From contig OY992833.1 in assembly GCA_963921425.1 (NCBI GenBank), positions 23,608,698 through 23,672,697 on the forward strand: 64,000 nucleotides of DNA. The letters run 5' to 3'. This DNA is from Dryas octopetala. Its lineage: Eukaryota; Streptophyta; Magnoliopsida; Rosales; Rosaceae. The translations under genes and the position numbers were made by a program. Below the pieces are notes generated by a model. It worked only from the letters and a program-made list of their open reading frames with translations. It ran no database searches and was not told where the DNA came from. Positions within the stretch are counted from its first letter, which is position 1. The number at the start of each line of letters is the position of its first letter. Shown here piece after piece: positions 12,046 to 23,553 of the stretch.

Positions 12046-14714
12046 ATGAAGATGCTAGTAAGTACGTTTCTTTTTTCTGGGTTTGTTTTTATTTTCCCCT
12101 TTATACTCATTTGGAATCTAAAGACTTGATTTTTAATTTAATTTTCAATAAGGATTTATTTTTTTCTTCATTTCGTTAGGTGGGTGTTGTGAATTTTTGG
12201 TTTTCTCTGAAGTGTGTATTTGATTAGCGATGTGGGTTTTGCTGATTTTGGCTATCAGCCTTGGTACTATTGACTTTCTGGGGGATGCCAGTTTTACAAG
12301 TTTTACAGATATGTCTGATTTTTGTTTTTTCAGGTTCTTCTAAACCTTTTTGTTTTCTGTTTTTGCTCAAATCGAAGTTGATATTGGTGATATTTGAGGT
12401 TCTCAATTGTTTTGGTTTTCTTGTTTCGATTTAATTTTAGTTCACTTATATAGTATATACATTGATCATCTAATACTATGTCAAAGTTCTTGAAGTCCAC
12501 TGATGATGCCTGCATCAGTTGGTCCAAGTCTATTCAAATTTGAAACTGTTTTGCTATTTGTACTTGGTCTCTTTTTAATTTGTGCATTAGCAGTCCAATG
12601 AATTTGTATTTGTCGAAAGTCTTCTGAGAATTAGTGGCTTTCTTCTCCATTTTCACCATTTACAGGTGGTATTTCTCTTGCTGCTTACTTTGAGCAATGC
12701 TATCAAACTTGGTGGGGGAGAGGACGATAAACCGTGTGATTATAAACCCACATTAGATCCAAGACCACATAGTGTGTCCATCTTGGAGTTTGGTGCTGTT
12801 GGAGATGGTAAAACATTGAATACTCTGGCCTTCCAGAATGCCGTCTTCTATCTCAAGTCCTTTGCTGATAAGGGTGGTGCTCAGCTTTATGTGCCACCAG
12901 GAAGGTGGCTTACTGGAAGTTTCAACCTTACCAGCCATCTCACACTCTTTTTGGAAAAAGGTGCTGTCATTCTTGGATCTCAGGTACTGTTTAAAACCTT
13001 AATGAGGCAGTTAAAGACTTTTGATGGTGCAAAATGAATTGGGGGTGTTTTTCTTTTTCTTTTTCTAAATGTTGCTATTCTTGCTTGTTTAGGATCCATC
13101 TCATTGGGAAATTGTTGAACCCCTACCCTCATATGGTCGAGGGATTGAACTTCCCGGAGGAAGATATCGAAGCTTGATAAACGGATATATGTTACATGAT
13201 GTGGTCATAACAGGTATGCAAAATTTCTGAATTTCCTTTGCTGCTTTTATCATGTTCTCCTTTAGGCGGCCTAATTCTTTATCTCTCTTGGATGTTCCTG
13301 CAACTATTAACTGCAATAGGTGATAATGGAACGATCAATGGCCAGGGCTCGGTTTGGTGGGATTGGTTTAGCTCTCATTCTTTAAACTACAGCCGCCCTC
13401 ATCTTGTAGAATTTGTTTCGTCTAAATATGTGGTAGTTTCAAATCTCACGTTCATGAATGCTCCTGCTTATAACATCCATCCAGTCTATTGCAGGTTTGT
13501 TAGCTAAGGTCTTTATTTATTTTTAACCATTTCTCGGTTAAAGGTGATATTTATGTTTTATTTATGAATGGATACAATGCAGTAATGTACACATTCACAA
13601 CATCTCAGTCTCTGCTCCTCCAGAGTCCCCTCATACTGTTGGTATTGTCCCAGGTCTGTGACACCTTTCGACTCCCTACTTTTGAATTTTTGTTGAAGTA
13701 CTATTTAGGGGTTTCGACAATACCAATGAACTTTGCTTGTTACAATACCTAGCTTTAAGTCAAATAACATGGCAAAAAATGTGTGCGCGCGTGCACATGT
13801 TCTGTTACAGCAATGCTTACAAAAGGAAGTAGAAATGTCGGCTAAACTTTGAGCCTCCCCCCCCCTTCTATTATCCCAAGCTAAAGAGTACTTCTGCAAG
13901 TATCATTTCCTTGATTAATCCTGTTAATTATAATTCCTTTTTCTATGTTCATCCTGTGTTTTTCCATTGGTGTAAGCTGTTTGAAATAATTACATGAGAA
14001 GAATATTGTTCGGCACATGCTTATACTAATTTCTCTGTACTTTCAGATTCTTCTGATAATGTGTGCATAGAAGATTGCAGCATTGACATGGGGTATGATG
14101 CAATTGCCCTCAAGAGTGGTTGGGATGAGTACGGCATTGCCTATGGAAGACCCACCACAAATGTACACATCAGGCGTGTCCACCTACAATCATCTTCTGG
14201 TTCTTCTCTTGCCTTTGGTAGTGAGATGTCTGGTGGCATTTCTAATGTGCTTGTGGAGCAGGTCCACCTATACAACTCATTTAGTGGCATTCAGTTTAGA
14301 ACAACAAAGGGTAGAGGTGCTTATATCAGAGAGATCACCATATCAGATGTTGAAATGGGAAACATCCACATGGCATTTGGGGCCTCGGGTCAGTTTGGCT
14401 CCCATCCCGACGACAAATTTGATCCTAATGCTCTCCCATTTTTAGATCACATCACCTTCAAGGATGTGGTTGGCATCAACATCACGATTGCTGGAAGCTT
14501 CACTGGGATTCAGGAATCCCCGTTCACTTCCTTCTGTCTATCCAATATCTCCTTGTCAATCAATTCTGGTTCTCCCACTTCTTGGGTGTGTTCAAATGTT
14601 TCTGGCTCTTCAGAGTCTGTCTTCCCTGAACCCTGTCCCGCCCTCAAGAGCTCTTATTCAAATTCTTCCTGCTTTTCGCTACGCACCTTGGATGGAAAAG
14701 CAGCAGTCTTATGA
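12046..14714 (+). CDS. GH28 polygalacturonase-like protein, secreted
   Basis: Six coding exons (12046-12057, 12666-12983, 13093-13213, 13320-13494, 13583-13653, 14047-14714) give about 454 residues. The first exon encodes only MKML; it continues as VVFLLLLTLSNA, so intron 1 splits a signal peptide. GH28 features seen: VLEFGAVGDG-like start (ILEFGAVGDGKTLN), GTINGQGSVWWDWF, SNLTFMNAPAYNIHP, GIVPDSSDNVCIEDC, MGYDAIALKSGWDEYGIAYG, SSLAFGSEMSGGISNV and FRTTKGRGAYI. This is the plant clade of large polygalacturonase-like proteins thought to act on pectin in the cell wall. There are several N-glycosylation sequons. The canonical NTD motif reads HTV here and the canonical DD is YD, so activity on homogalacturonan is uncertain. 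The start was chosen because it supplies the signal peptide and a perfect GTAAGT donor follows it. Confidence 0.92.
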
Positions 14715-15014
14715 TACCATTCCTCCACACTTCAGATATATTTTTCAGCCACAATCTACAATGAAGGAAAGAACCAAAATTTTTCTACCATTGCCATTTT
14801 AAAGTTAGACCACATTCTTTCCAATAAGACACACATTGTTCAGATTATTTGTTTCTTTATCCTGTAGATTTGCAGTCGTGCATGTTCCATTCTGCAAATT
14901 ATTTGTACAGCTTCAATTCTTCATTCATGTGTAAGCAAATTTTTGGTAGTGATGATGTCAGAGGACTTGGGATATTGTTAGCATTGCTGTTTAAATTTAA
15001 ATACCTTTTTTTCC
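14715..15014 (+). other. 3' flank of the polygalacturonase gene
   Basis: Presumed 3'-UTR and short AT-rich spacer before the next transposon. No gene seen. Confidence 0.4.
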
Positions 15015-15017
15015 TTA

Positions 15018-15766
15018 TGGTGCGTTTGGATGAAGTAGTTTGAAATTACTAAGGAATTCACAAATGACGGAATTTAAAACGATGTGATTTAAAATTTTAG
15101 AATATGTAAATTCTCTTGTTTGGATAACATGTAAACATAATGGAGTTTAAATACGGAATTTATGGTAGTTTTAATTTTTGATACATCAATTCAAAAGAGT
15201 GATGGTGATGGTGATGGTGGCAACAATAAAAATGATGTTTATGATGAGTTGACCATATTGGTAGGGATAATGGCCCACAAGCGGTAGGAGAAATGGTGGT
15301 GGCTAAAATTGGGTTGTTGGCGGTGGCGGTGGCGGTGGTGGTGTTGGAAATGGCGGTGATAGTGGTGGCGGCGGTGACGGTGATGGTGGTGGTGGTGACG
15401 GTGATGGCGGTGGTGGCGATGGTGATGGCGGTGGTGGCGGTCTTGGTGTTGGTGTTGGTGGTGGTGGCGGCAGCGGCAGCGGGGGTGGTGGTGTTAGTGG
15501 TGGTGACGTTGGCGGCAGTAATGGTAGTGTCAACATGGTCGACACGACTTATTTTTCTTTTGTAAAAATTGGAATTTTGAAAATGACACCAATTTAGGTG
15601 GAATTTAAAGTTGGAATTTACAGCCTTCAAATCCCAAGTTTTTTTCCACTTAGAGTTTACAAAATTCTGTATTTATTGACCCAAACAAGGAAATTAGAGC
15701 ATATAATTTCTTAAATGCTGAGTTTTGTTTAAATTCCGAGTTTTTTTTCTCCATCCAAACACACCA
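15018..15766. mobile_element. Harbinger-like non-autonomous element carrying a GGT/GGC minisatellite
   Basis: The left terminus TGGTGCGTTTGGAT and the inverted right terminus ATCCAAACACACCA form a 14-bp inverted repeat with one mismatch. Both ends are flanked by TTA (15015-15017 and 15767-15769). The middle (about 15195-15535) is a long run of degenerate GGTGGC/GGTGAT units. This run produces spurious long open frames on both strands; they are not genes. Confidence 0.7.
15195..15535. repeat. Degenerate GGN trinucleotide minisatellite
   Basis: GGTGGTGGCGATGGTGATGG-like units repeated for about 340 bp inside the element at 15018-15766. It is strongly purine-biased on the plus strand and GC-rich compared with its surroundings. 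Confidence 0.85.
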
Positions 15767-15769
15767 TTA

Positions 15770-16206
15770 CGTTTGGTACAGTGTAATTTTATTGTAAAAA
15801 TGTTTATTTGATGTTGAGTGACATGTCTGATGACATGGTAATTGGTATAAGTGAATAAAAGGGGAACCGTGGGATTAGAATAAATAAAATATCTTGTCGC
15901 CAATGTGAAGATAGAATGGAACCTTGATCAACTTTTTTCTTCCCCGCAAACAGTTTGTTGGTGAGTTTGCCTTTATTTTGAAGGTAGAAAATGGATTCCT
16001 TGTTATCGGTTGTGATCATGCACATTTTTCTTGTTCAATAATAATAGAGACACTAATTATTATTTCAACTTTTATTCACCAATGAAATGATATTGTTTTT
16101 AACTATTGGACAAATAAAATACTACTACATTAATTTGAATACATAAAATTGGTACTACTCTTTCTTGTCGGGCACATGACACATATTGAAAGATATTTGT
16201 CCAAAT
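15770..16206. other. Intergenic spacer
   Basis: AT-rich spacer between two transposable elements. Nothing recognised. Confidence 0.4.
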
Positions 16207-16215
16207 TAAAAAATA

Positions 16216-16839
16216 GAGTTATTTACACTTTACACCCCTCAAGTATAGGTCATTTTTCATTTTGGTACCTGATATTTAAAACGTTTCAATATATAATCTA
16301 AAGTTTATAAAAATTACAAAGTGCCCATTCTGTTAACTTTTTTGTTAATTCTAACTCTATGTATCATGTGTGAGATTCATTTACACTGATGAGGACAGTA
16401 AATTTATACTATGTGAAAAAAAAAACAAATTAAAAAGTCAACTAAAATTTTATAGGGAAAAAATTGAAAAAACAAAAAATTGGGAACGAAAGAGATGAGG
16501 CCGGGATGAGGAAGAGGTAGGGATGAACGAGATAATTTTTATATTTAGTTTTAATGTTATCTTTTAATTTTTTTAATATATAATAATTTAACTGCCTTTT
16601 TCTAATTTTTTTTTTGTTTATTTGGTTTATTTTATTGATCCACGTGGCATAAATTTATTGTTCACATTAGTGTAAATGAATCTCACACATGCTATATGCA
16701 GTCAAAATTAACAGAAAAAGTAACGTTTTGAAATGTTAAAACGTTTTGAAACTTTAGGTTTCACATTGAAACGTTTTGAACATCGAGTACCAAAGTGAAA
16801 AACGACCTATTCCTGAGGGGTGTAAAGTGTAATTTACCC
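16216..16839. mobile_element. Mutator-type MITE
   Basis: A 624-bp element whose ends are long imperfect inverted repeats: TTTACACTTTACACCCCTCA at the left and its counterpart ending GGGTGTAAAGTGTAATTTACCC at the right. The 9-bp flanks TAAAAAATA (16207-16215) and TATAAAATA (16840-16848) differ at one base. Non-coding, AT-rich interior. Confidence 0.75.
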
Positions 16840-17044
16840 TATAAAATAAGAGCAAACCAAGTAGAAGAATTGAAAAGAAATTATTTTGTGTAATTGATAC
16901 ACCTCTACTTGGTGTAACTAATTCAACGTGTCATAATATAAGTGGATGTTATTAATACTATACCTTATTAATATAAATATACCGTCCAATAATACCTTTA
17001 CACGTTAAATTGATTACACCACGTGACAATGTATCAGATATACC

Positions 17045-18389
17045 TAGGGGTGTGTTTCGGCTGGATCGGATCGGAAATAGGGTGTTCTAATTCCAATCCA
17101 AAAATTTTTGGAATGGAATTTATGTTCCAATTTCCGTTCCAAAAAATCGGAATTTCAACATCTCATTCCGATTCGGAATTTTCGGATTTCTCAAAATTTT
17201 CGGAATTTTTCGGAATATAACATTTTCGGAACTTTCGGATAAACATTTGAAATTTTCGAATAAAAAATCGGAATTTTCACATTTTCATAATATTTTTTAG
17301 AACATGTTCGGATTTTTTTTAGAATAATGATGAAATTAACAAACAAACAAAATTAAAAGACAATAGATTATGATGCATTTCAATATTTATATTAAAATGT
17401 AATTAAAATATATGTCCAATTTAAAAAGAAAATTCAAAATATTAATTTAAATAACATTTAGAACCATACCATTACCATAAAAAAAAATCTAGAAAAGAAG
17501 GGAAAAAAAGAAAAGATGCAATCTAGCAAGGTTTTCATTGCTAGATTATGTATGTTATAAGAAAAATAAATTATGTATGATATATATATTGTGTATGTTT
17601 AATGGTATATATTATATATTATAACATACATAATATATAAGAGAAATAAATGTCACTATGAATGTATAATAGGCTTAATAGCACATATCTTAGAGGTGGG
17701 GGATTAATTTTTAGAGCTCATCCAACATTGTTAGAATAAATGTCACTAGTAGATACATGTTACTCACACACACACATATATATATCATGTTACTCATATA
17801 TATATATGTGTATATAAATACATGTTACTCAAATAATATATATATTATGTTTGAAATTTTGAATATAATAAGCTTAAATATTTAGTAATTAGTAATTACA
17901 ATTGGTGGGATATTCCAGTTGGAACAACTGTAGAATTGCCTCATATCTTCAATTCCCCTCCCTAATAAAAAAAAAATAGTAATTACATGTACGGAAAAAT
18001 GTGGGTGTTTGTGTTACCAACTTACCATTTATGTTATTATGATACACATATATTTATAATGTACATATGTTTATATTAATATATAGTATTAGTCATCTTT
18101 TTAAAAATATATGTTATATGTATCATACTAAATAAATGATATATAAAATATATAATATGGAATAAATTGGCATAATTTCGGAAATATCGGATCAGAATAC
18201 CTTCGGAACATTTTGGAATTTTTTGGATCGGAATTCAGATCGGAATCGGAATTTACATAAACATTTCAATTCCAATCCAATTTTTTTCGGAATTTTCGGA
18301 TTTCGGCATTTTCGGATTCGGAATAAAATTGGAAATTTTCGGATAGGAATCGGTTGGATTCGGATTTTCCAATCCAAATCACACCCCTA
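17045..18389. mobile_element. Non-autonomous hAT element, 1.35 kb
   Basis: The terminal inverted repeat TAGGGGTGTG occurs at both ends. It is flanked by an exact 8-bp duplication GATATACC (17037-17044 and 18390-18397), the hAT signature. The subterminal 200-300 bp on each side are dense in CGGAA/TTCGG and CGGAATTTTC motifs, as in hAT subterminal binding regions. The interior is AT-rich with (AT)n runs and has no transposase frame. It ends about 270 bp upstream of the UTP5-like start codon. Confidence 0.88.
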
Positions 18390-18480
18390 GATATACCCAA
18401 TGATAAATATTAAAAGACCAAATAATAAAAATATTAAAATATGCTCTACACAGTTATTGGATCCAAACAATAAAGCCCCC

Positions 18481-18596
18481 GGCCCATCTTATGAATACTG
18501 CAATAATCAAGCCCAAAAGAATAACGCCCTAAACGAAATCAGGAGCCGTTGCCGCCTTCACTCTTGAGCTGCCACCTCCTCCTTGTTCTAGGGTTT
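18481..18596 (+). promoter_or_regulatory. Site II-like GGCCCA elements and telo-box upstream of the UTP5-like gene
   Basis: GGCCCA at 18481-18486, AAGCCCA at 18509-18515 and TAGGGTTT (inverse of AAACCCTA, a telo-box) at 18589-18596 lie within 180 bp of the ATG. This combination is known from plant promoters of ribosomal-protein and ribosome-biogenesis genes, and fits the encoded product. No clear TATA box is present. Confidence 0.65.
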
Positions 18597-18656
18597 AAGC
18601 ACTGGTACTTGTATGCAGCTGAGTCTCATTCTCTCTTGGCAAACCTAAATTCCAGC

Positions 18657-21600
18657 ATGGCCTCGTCAAATATCAGAGACCTCTTGACGGCTTTTAGTCC
18701 ATCTTTGGACTTGTTCGCCATTAGTTCCGGGGATGGTCGAATTAAGGTGCTTGTAATTATGTGAATTTTTTGTTGGCTCACTGACTGGCATAGATTTTTC
18801 CATTTCAGAATAAAGCAATGATTTTTATTTTCTGGGTATGCACTAGATTTGGGACACTGTGAAGGGACAAGTCCAGACAGAGTTTACGGACATAGTATCG
18901 TCGGAAGATACAAGTATATATGCTAAACGAGAAAGAGGACACCTCTCAGTTGATTACACGTGCATGAAGTGGTTCTCTTCCGAAAGAAAGGTTGTGACTT
19001 TGCTTTGCTATTAGTTCAACAAGTGAGCTGTAGCTTTTTCTTTTTTTCTTTTATATTTAATGTTTTTGGGCAATGCTGTTAATTTTTGTAGAAGAAAAGG
19101 AAGCTTGGTTGCTCATTGTTGGTTTTAGGAACTGGCGGTGGTGATGTTTTGGCACTAGATGTGTCTGCTGGTCAATTGAAATGGAGGGTTACCGATTGCC
19201 ATCCCGGGTTAGCTTCCTACTTGAACTTTCTTTCATGTCATCCAATTTCAACGTTTTAATCATGTGTAATTGGTTAATACACCAAGTCACCTGTTGGTTG
19301 GTGTTGAATGAATAAAATGCGAACGTTAATGTAGTTTTCGACTTTTCGGACTGCCTAATTATTCTCTATGTCGTGCTTTCTCTCCTGTGCAGTGGTGTCA
19401 GTGCTATATCATTTTCCAGAAATGCGTCGCTTATTTACACTGCCGGTGCTGATGGGATGATTTGTGAAATTGATTCCTTGACAGGAAACCTGTTGGGGAA
19501 GTTCAAAGCTTCCACAAAGGCAATCGCCTCTATGTCTGTTTCGTTAGGTATGTTACATATGTATACGCCCATTACATTACATTTTTTGTGCTACTATGGC
19601 TTAGAGTAATGCATTATTCTGTCGAATGTTTTCGTTGATACTACTTCGTTGAAATTTCTTTAAGAATAATACAATCTGTATATGTGAGCTATAATTTGAG
19701 ATGTACTGTTGTTTTAATAAATATTAAGTTGAAAGATGATATCTTATTGTAGTGATGATTGTTGAATGATATCTGATTTGTCATAGATATCAAGAAGAAA
19801 AAAGGAACGTTGATGGTGAAATTAGTTGTTTTCAAATTTGTAGTTGCGGTTCCTATGGAAGAAGTGTAGTTCAATATATATACAGATAGGCTGGGAGGGT
19901 TTAGTCAATAAGAGTCGGTCAGATCTCTATAAATTATGGTGCATGTAATCCATCTCATATTCCTAAAATATGTTATATGTGGAAGGAAAATGTAGTTCAG
20001 AGTGCATAATAATTAATACTAAACAAAAAATGAAGTAAACTTTGCAATATTTGTCATGGAGAAAAGCTTGCTGCGAGTCCAAATAAAACTGTCTTCTTTG
20101 CTAGATAGAATTTACTATTTTTCTGATAGTGCCTTGTGGATGGTCTTTCCTCCGTACCAGATGGGAAGATATTAGCAACTGCAGCTGGACAAATGAGGAT
20201 TTTCAATTTGTCTGATCACAAAAAGATACAGAAGTTTTCTGGACATCCTGTGAGTGTTATGCAATTCTATTCTTTTGTTTTTTACAATTTTTTGTTCTAT
20301 TTGAATGCCTAAACAGGAGTATAAGTTAAAGTCTGCTTATCTTCTGATAAATTTTGTTGGCGTAACACTTTTCAAAGTCTAAGCTGTTAGGGTGCAAGCC
20401 AATTATGTATAACACTCCCTCCTCACATGTGGGCCTCTCTTCACCTCACCGTTTGAGAGTCCAACATGTGGAATTCAACATAAATTAGAGATTGCATTTG
20501 TAGGGATTTGAACTTAAGGTTACCTGCTTTGATACCATGATTAATTTTGTTGGTTTACCATTGTTCCCAAAAATTTTAGCTATTAGGAGGGCTTATAATT
20601 CTTTTATATTCTAGCTTCTTCTTTAACTGTTCTTTCTTAATTATAATAATATTTTTCTCAACCATTCATTAGGGAGCTGTTCGCTGTATGATCTTCACTG
20701 AAGATGGGAAGTACATTCTCTCATCTGCAGTTGGTGAAAGATATATTGCAATATGGAATATAGGTGGTGGCAAAAAGCAGTCAGCAAGTGCTGTTCTTGC
20801 AATGGAACACCCTGCTGTCTTCCTAGATAGCAGATGCATAGATAGTGGGGAAGTTGGTGATGTAGGTCTATATGTATTAGCGATTTCAGAAGTTGGTGTT
20901 TGTTATTTTTGGTTTGGACAGAATATTGAAGAATTACGGAGTGCCAAGCCCACAAAAATATCAGTATTTTCTGAAGATATTTTGTCTAAAACTCACAAGG
21001 GTGCATCACCTACAATATTTGCTGCAATTTTGCAAGGAATTGCGAAAACTGCTTCTGGGCAGGTATTTGTTGCTTGTGGATTACCAGTTAAGCCATCATT
21101 CCAGAAAATTTTGGTGCATTCTGGCACAGACGTAAGGTTGAGTAGCTCTCATGATGGGGTTCTTCTACCAACGAGGTTGTCTCTTGTAAAATCTAAGAAA
21201 GGACAAGATCTACAAAATAGAGGTAAGACTTGCACACAACAAGTTTCTCCCTTTATCCGCAGTTTGTTGACATTTCTTGTCGATTCCCTTGGCTATATAG
21301 TATTAGTCTATTAAATGATGCACCTCTGTGGAACTTTTTTTTTTTTTCATTAAAATGATTATTTATTTATTTATTTATTTTCTTTAATTCACTTTAATTT
21401 GTCTGATAGGATGTGGTGCTTATAATCCCCCTTACATTTTCAAAAGTTGTTACATTTTTTATTTCTAATTCAATGCTATTTGCTTTTTATTCTGATTCTT
21501 GATTTTTCATGGGTAGCTAACTAGTTGCGTAATGATTCCACAGTTATTGCATTAGATCGTGCAAATGCAGAAGATGCCTTACTTCCATTTCCAAAGATTT

Positions 21601-23553
21601 TTGATTCACATGAGAAAACGAAAAGACATGAAAAATTGAGTTTTGACAAAGATGAAGTAATGGCTGATTTGGCTGAAGGTAGGCATTTATTCTCAGGAAT
21701 TTCATTGAAATTACCTTTATGTAATATAAGTAATCCTAAATACTAGTAAGGTTTCTGATATGATGGCAGCAATATCAGTTCCTACCCTCCAAATTTTTTA
21801 GGGTAAACAACATGTCTTACTATATATTCTTTGACCTCTTTGTCATAATATGTTTATCTACTTTCCTGCTAATAAGTTGTGGTGCAGAAGATTTCCTGAT
21901 GGTGGGTTTGTCTGGTTCATATTTTGGTTATGCTGGCGTGTGCAGATGGAAAGGTAGAATTTGAAGTTGATACTGCAGCAATTTGCATGGAGGACCGGCT
22001 GAGATCATTAGGGATACTTAGTAAAGTCGATGACCATACATCCAACTCTACACTCAATTCTGCAACATTTAAGAATATTGACCTTCAGACTTATATGCCA
22101 CAAAAGAAGGTTTGTTTAATATTTATTTGTATGTATAGTGTATGGTGGCTTTTTGTCATACTTTTTATATTATTTCTTGTATTTCCTGGGTTTTCCCTTT
22201 CTTAATTTCGTTCAATATTTTGTTCTGATCTATACTTACCATAAACCAGATGAGGACGACTGTTCTGTCAATGGTACCTAGCGATGCATACAAGTTGTTG
22301 GGAGTCTTGGTGGCCATGTGGCAAACAAGGTTTGTTCTTGCTGTTCTGAGCTTGATTAGGTTTCTTATTTTATGTCTGCATGCATGTACTTCTATAAATC
22401 TTTCCTTTTGAGTGTGTATCGTATGTCCGTGTGTCAGGTATAGATAAGTTTGTTTTTTACGTTTATACTAAAGCGATAATTTGCCTCATCACTGGTATTT
22501 TCTTATCCATTTTAGCAAGCATTATAGTGAATATTAACTAGATATGGCTTGAGTTTTAATCTTTGATTATCATTAACAGGTCTGGTACTGGAAGGTATGT
22601 GCTTCCATGGATATACAGCATATTGCTGAATCACAGTCATCATGTCATGTCTCAAGAACCCGAGACCCAGATGCTTAGTTCCTTGTTCAAGGTAAAGCTT
22701 TATGAACAATTGATACTAGTTTTTTACTATTTACCATTTGTTCCCTTATTTCATGCTTTTATCATTACAATATGAGAACTCTAAATAATATGTTGCTATT
22801 CAAAGCAACCTTTAGCCTCTTTCCTTTTTCACTCCATATAAGTGGTAGTTCAGTGATACTGAAAAATGATTTGAAAGACTATTTACAGTTCATTGTAGGA
22901 TTTGTGTTTGATGGAATCTTCTCTTTTTCTGAAAAATTGATGTTCCCACAATGCTGCTAGGTACCTGGTTTAGTAGCCTATGCACATGGTGATACCATAA
23001 CCAACTGACCCTTGATGGGCAAAGCCAATGCCTAGATGACTCTTTGGTTACACTACCTTCAATGCCTTAAAACCCTGATACTTAAAATAAAATGACCCTC
23101 CACATCAATTTCACCTAGGTGGTAATTGTCTTTGGATTTATTATTTGTCCTAAAGTGGGGGCACCCAGAAACTCAATACCTCTTAAAGAAACCAGGTTGA
23201 TCTAGGTATTAATATATTGCACAAAGTGCTTGATTGATGTTGTTCTTCTGCAGGTTACCAAGTCTAGGGGGGCAGCTATTCAGCCTTTATTACAAATATC
23301 AGGCTGTTTGCAACTTGTGATGGCACAGGTTGACGAGCTCACATTCAGTAATTTTGTCCAAGTTTTATTGGTCTTTGATTGCATTATTTTTATGCTTTTT
23401 AAATAGATTGACAGGGCAACCCACACCAAAAATCAAATTTTAACACATGAGCACCAGATGGATGAAAATGGAGATGAGGACGAAGATGTAAACGAAATTC
23501 ACTATGGGGAAGAAGATGATGATTCTGAAATAAGCAGTGATGATGATCAATAG
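18657..23553 (+). CDS. UTP5/WDR43-like WD40 protein of the SSU processome
   Basis: Twelve coding exons join in frame to about 618 residues: 18657-18746, 18847-18990, 19092-19207, 19393-19547, 20161-20249, 20673-21222, 21544-21678, 21946-22109, 22250-22329, 22580-22691, 23254-23328 and 23407-23553. The first half contains WD40-like strands (FAISSGDGRIKIWDT, VSAISFSRNASLIYTAGADG, GHPGAVRCMIFTEDGKYIL, YIAIWNI). Residues about 450-560 (MRTTVLSMVPSDAYKLLGVL, GTGRYVLPWIYSILLNH, LFKVTKSRGAA) look like a Utp12 domain, followed by a very acidic tail (DEDVNEI, EEDDDSEISSDDD). Orthologues (yeast Utp5, human WDR43) belong to the t-UTP/UtpA subcomplex that binds nascent pre-rRNA in the nucleolus. The start gives MASSNIRDLLTAFSP. 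Intron 5 contains a TRIM-like remnant. A 3'-UTR intron (about 23571-24143) is possible but not certain. Confidence 0.9.
20343..20610 (-). mobile_element. TRIM-like retroelement remnant in intron 5 of the UTP5-like gene
   Basis: Read on the minus strand, ATGGTATCAAAGC (about 20528-20540) is a near match to the plant initiator-Met-tRNA primer-binding site TGGTATCAGAGC. It sits next to an LTR-like end reading CCAACAAAATTAATC. A related end, CCAACAAAATTTATCAG, recurs at about 20343-20360 beyond a short internal domain with GGGAGTGTTATAC. The arrangement of two degenerate LTR pieces and a primer site suggests a truncated TRIM. Confidence 0.55.

Noticed and set aside
15160..15630. Long overlapping open frames on both strands (90-156 codons)
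   Set aside because: They arise from the GGN minisatellite inside a transposon. The products are low-complexity Gly/Val or Pro/Thr/His runs without family features.
20695..20955. Minus-strand 86-codon frame
   Set aside because: Shadow of exon 6 of the UTP5-like gene.
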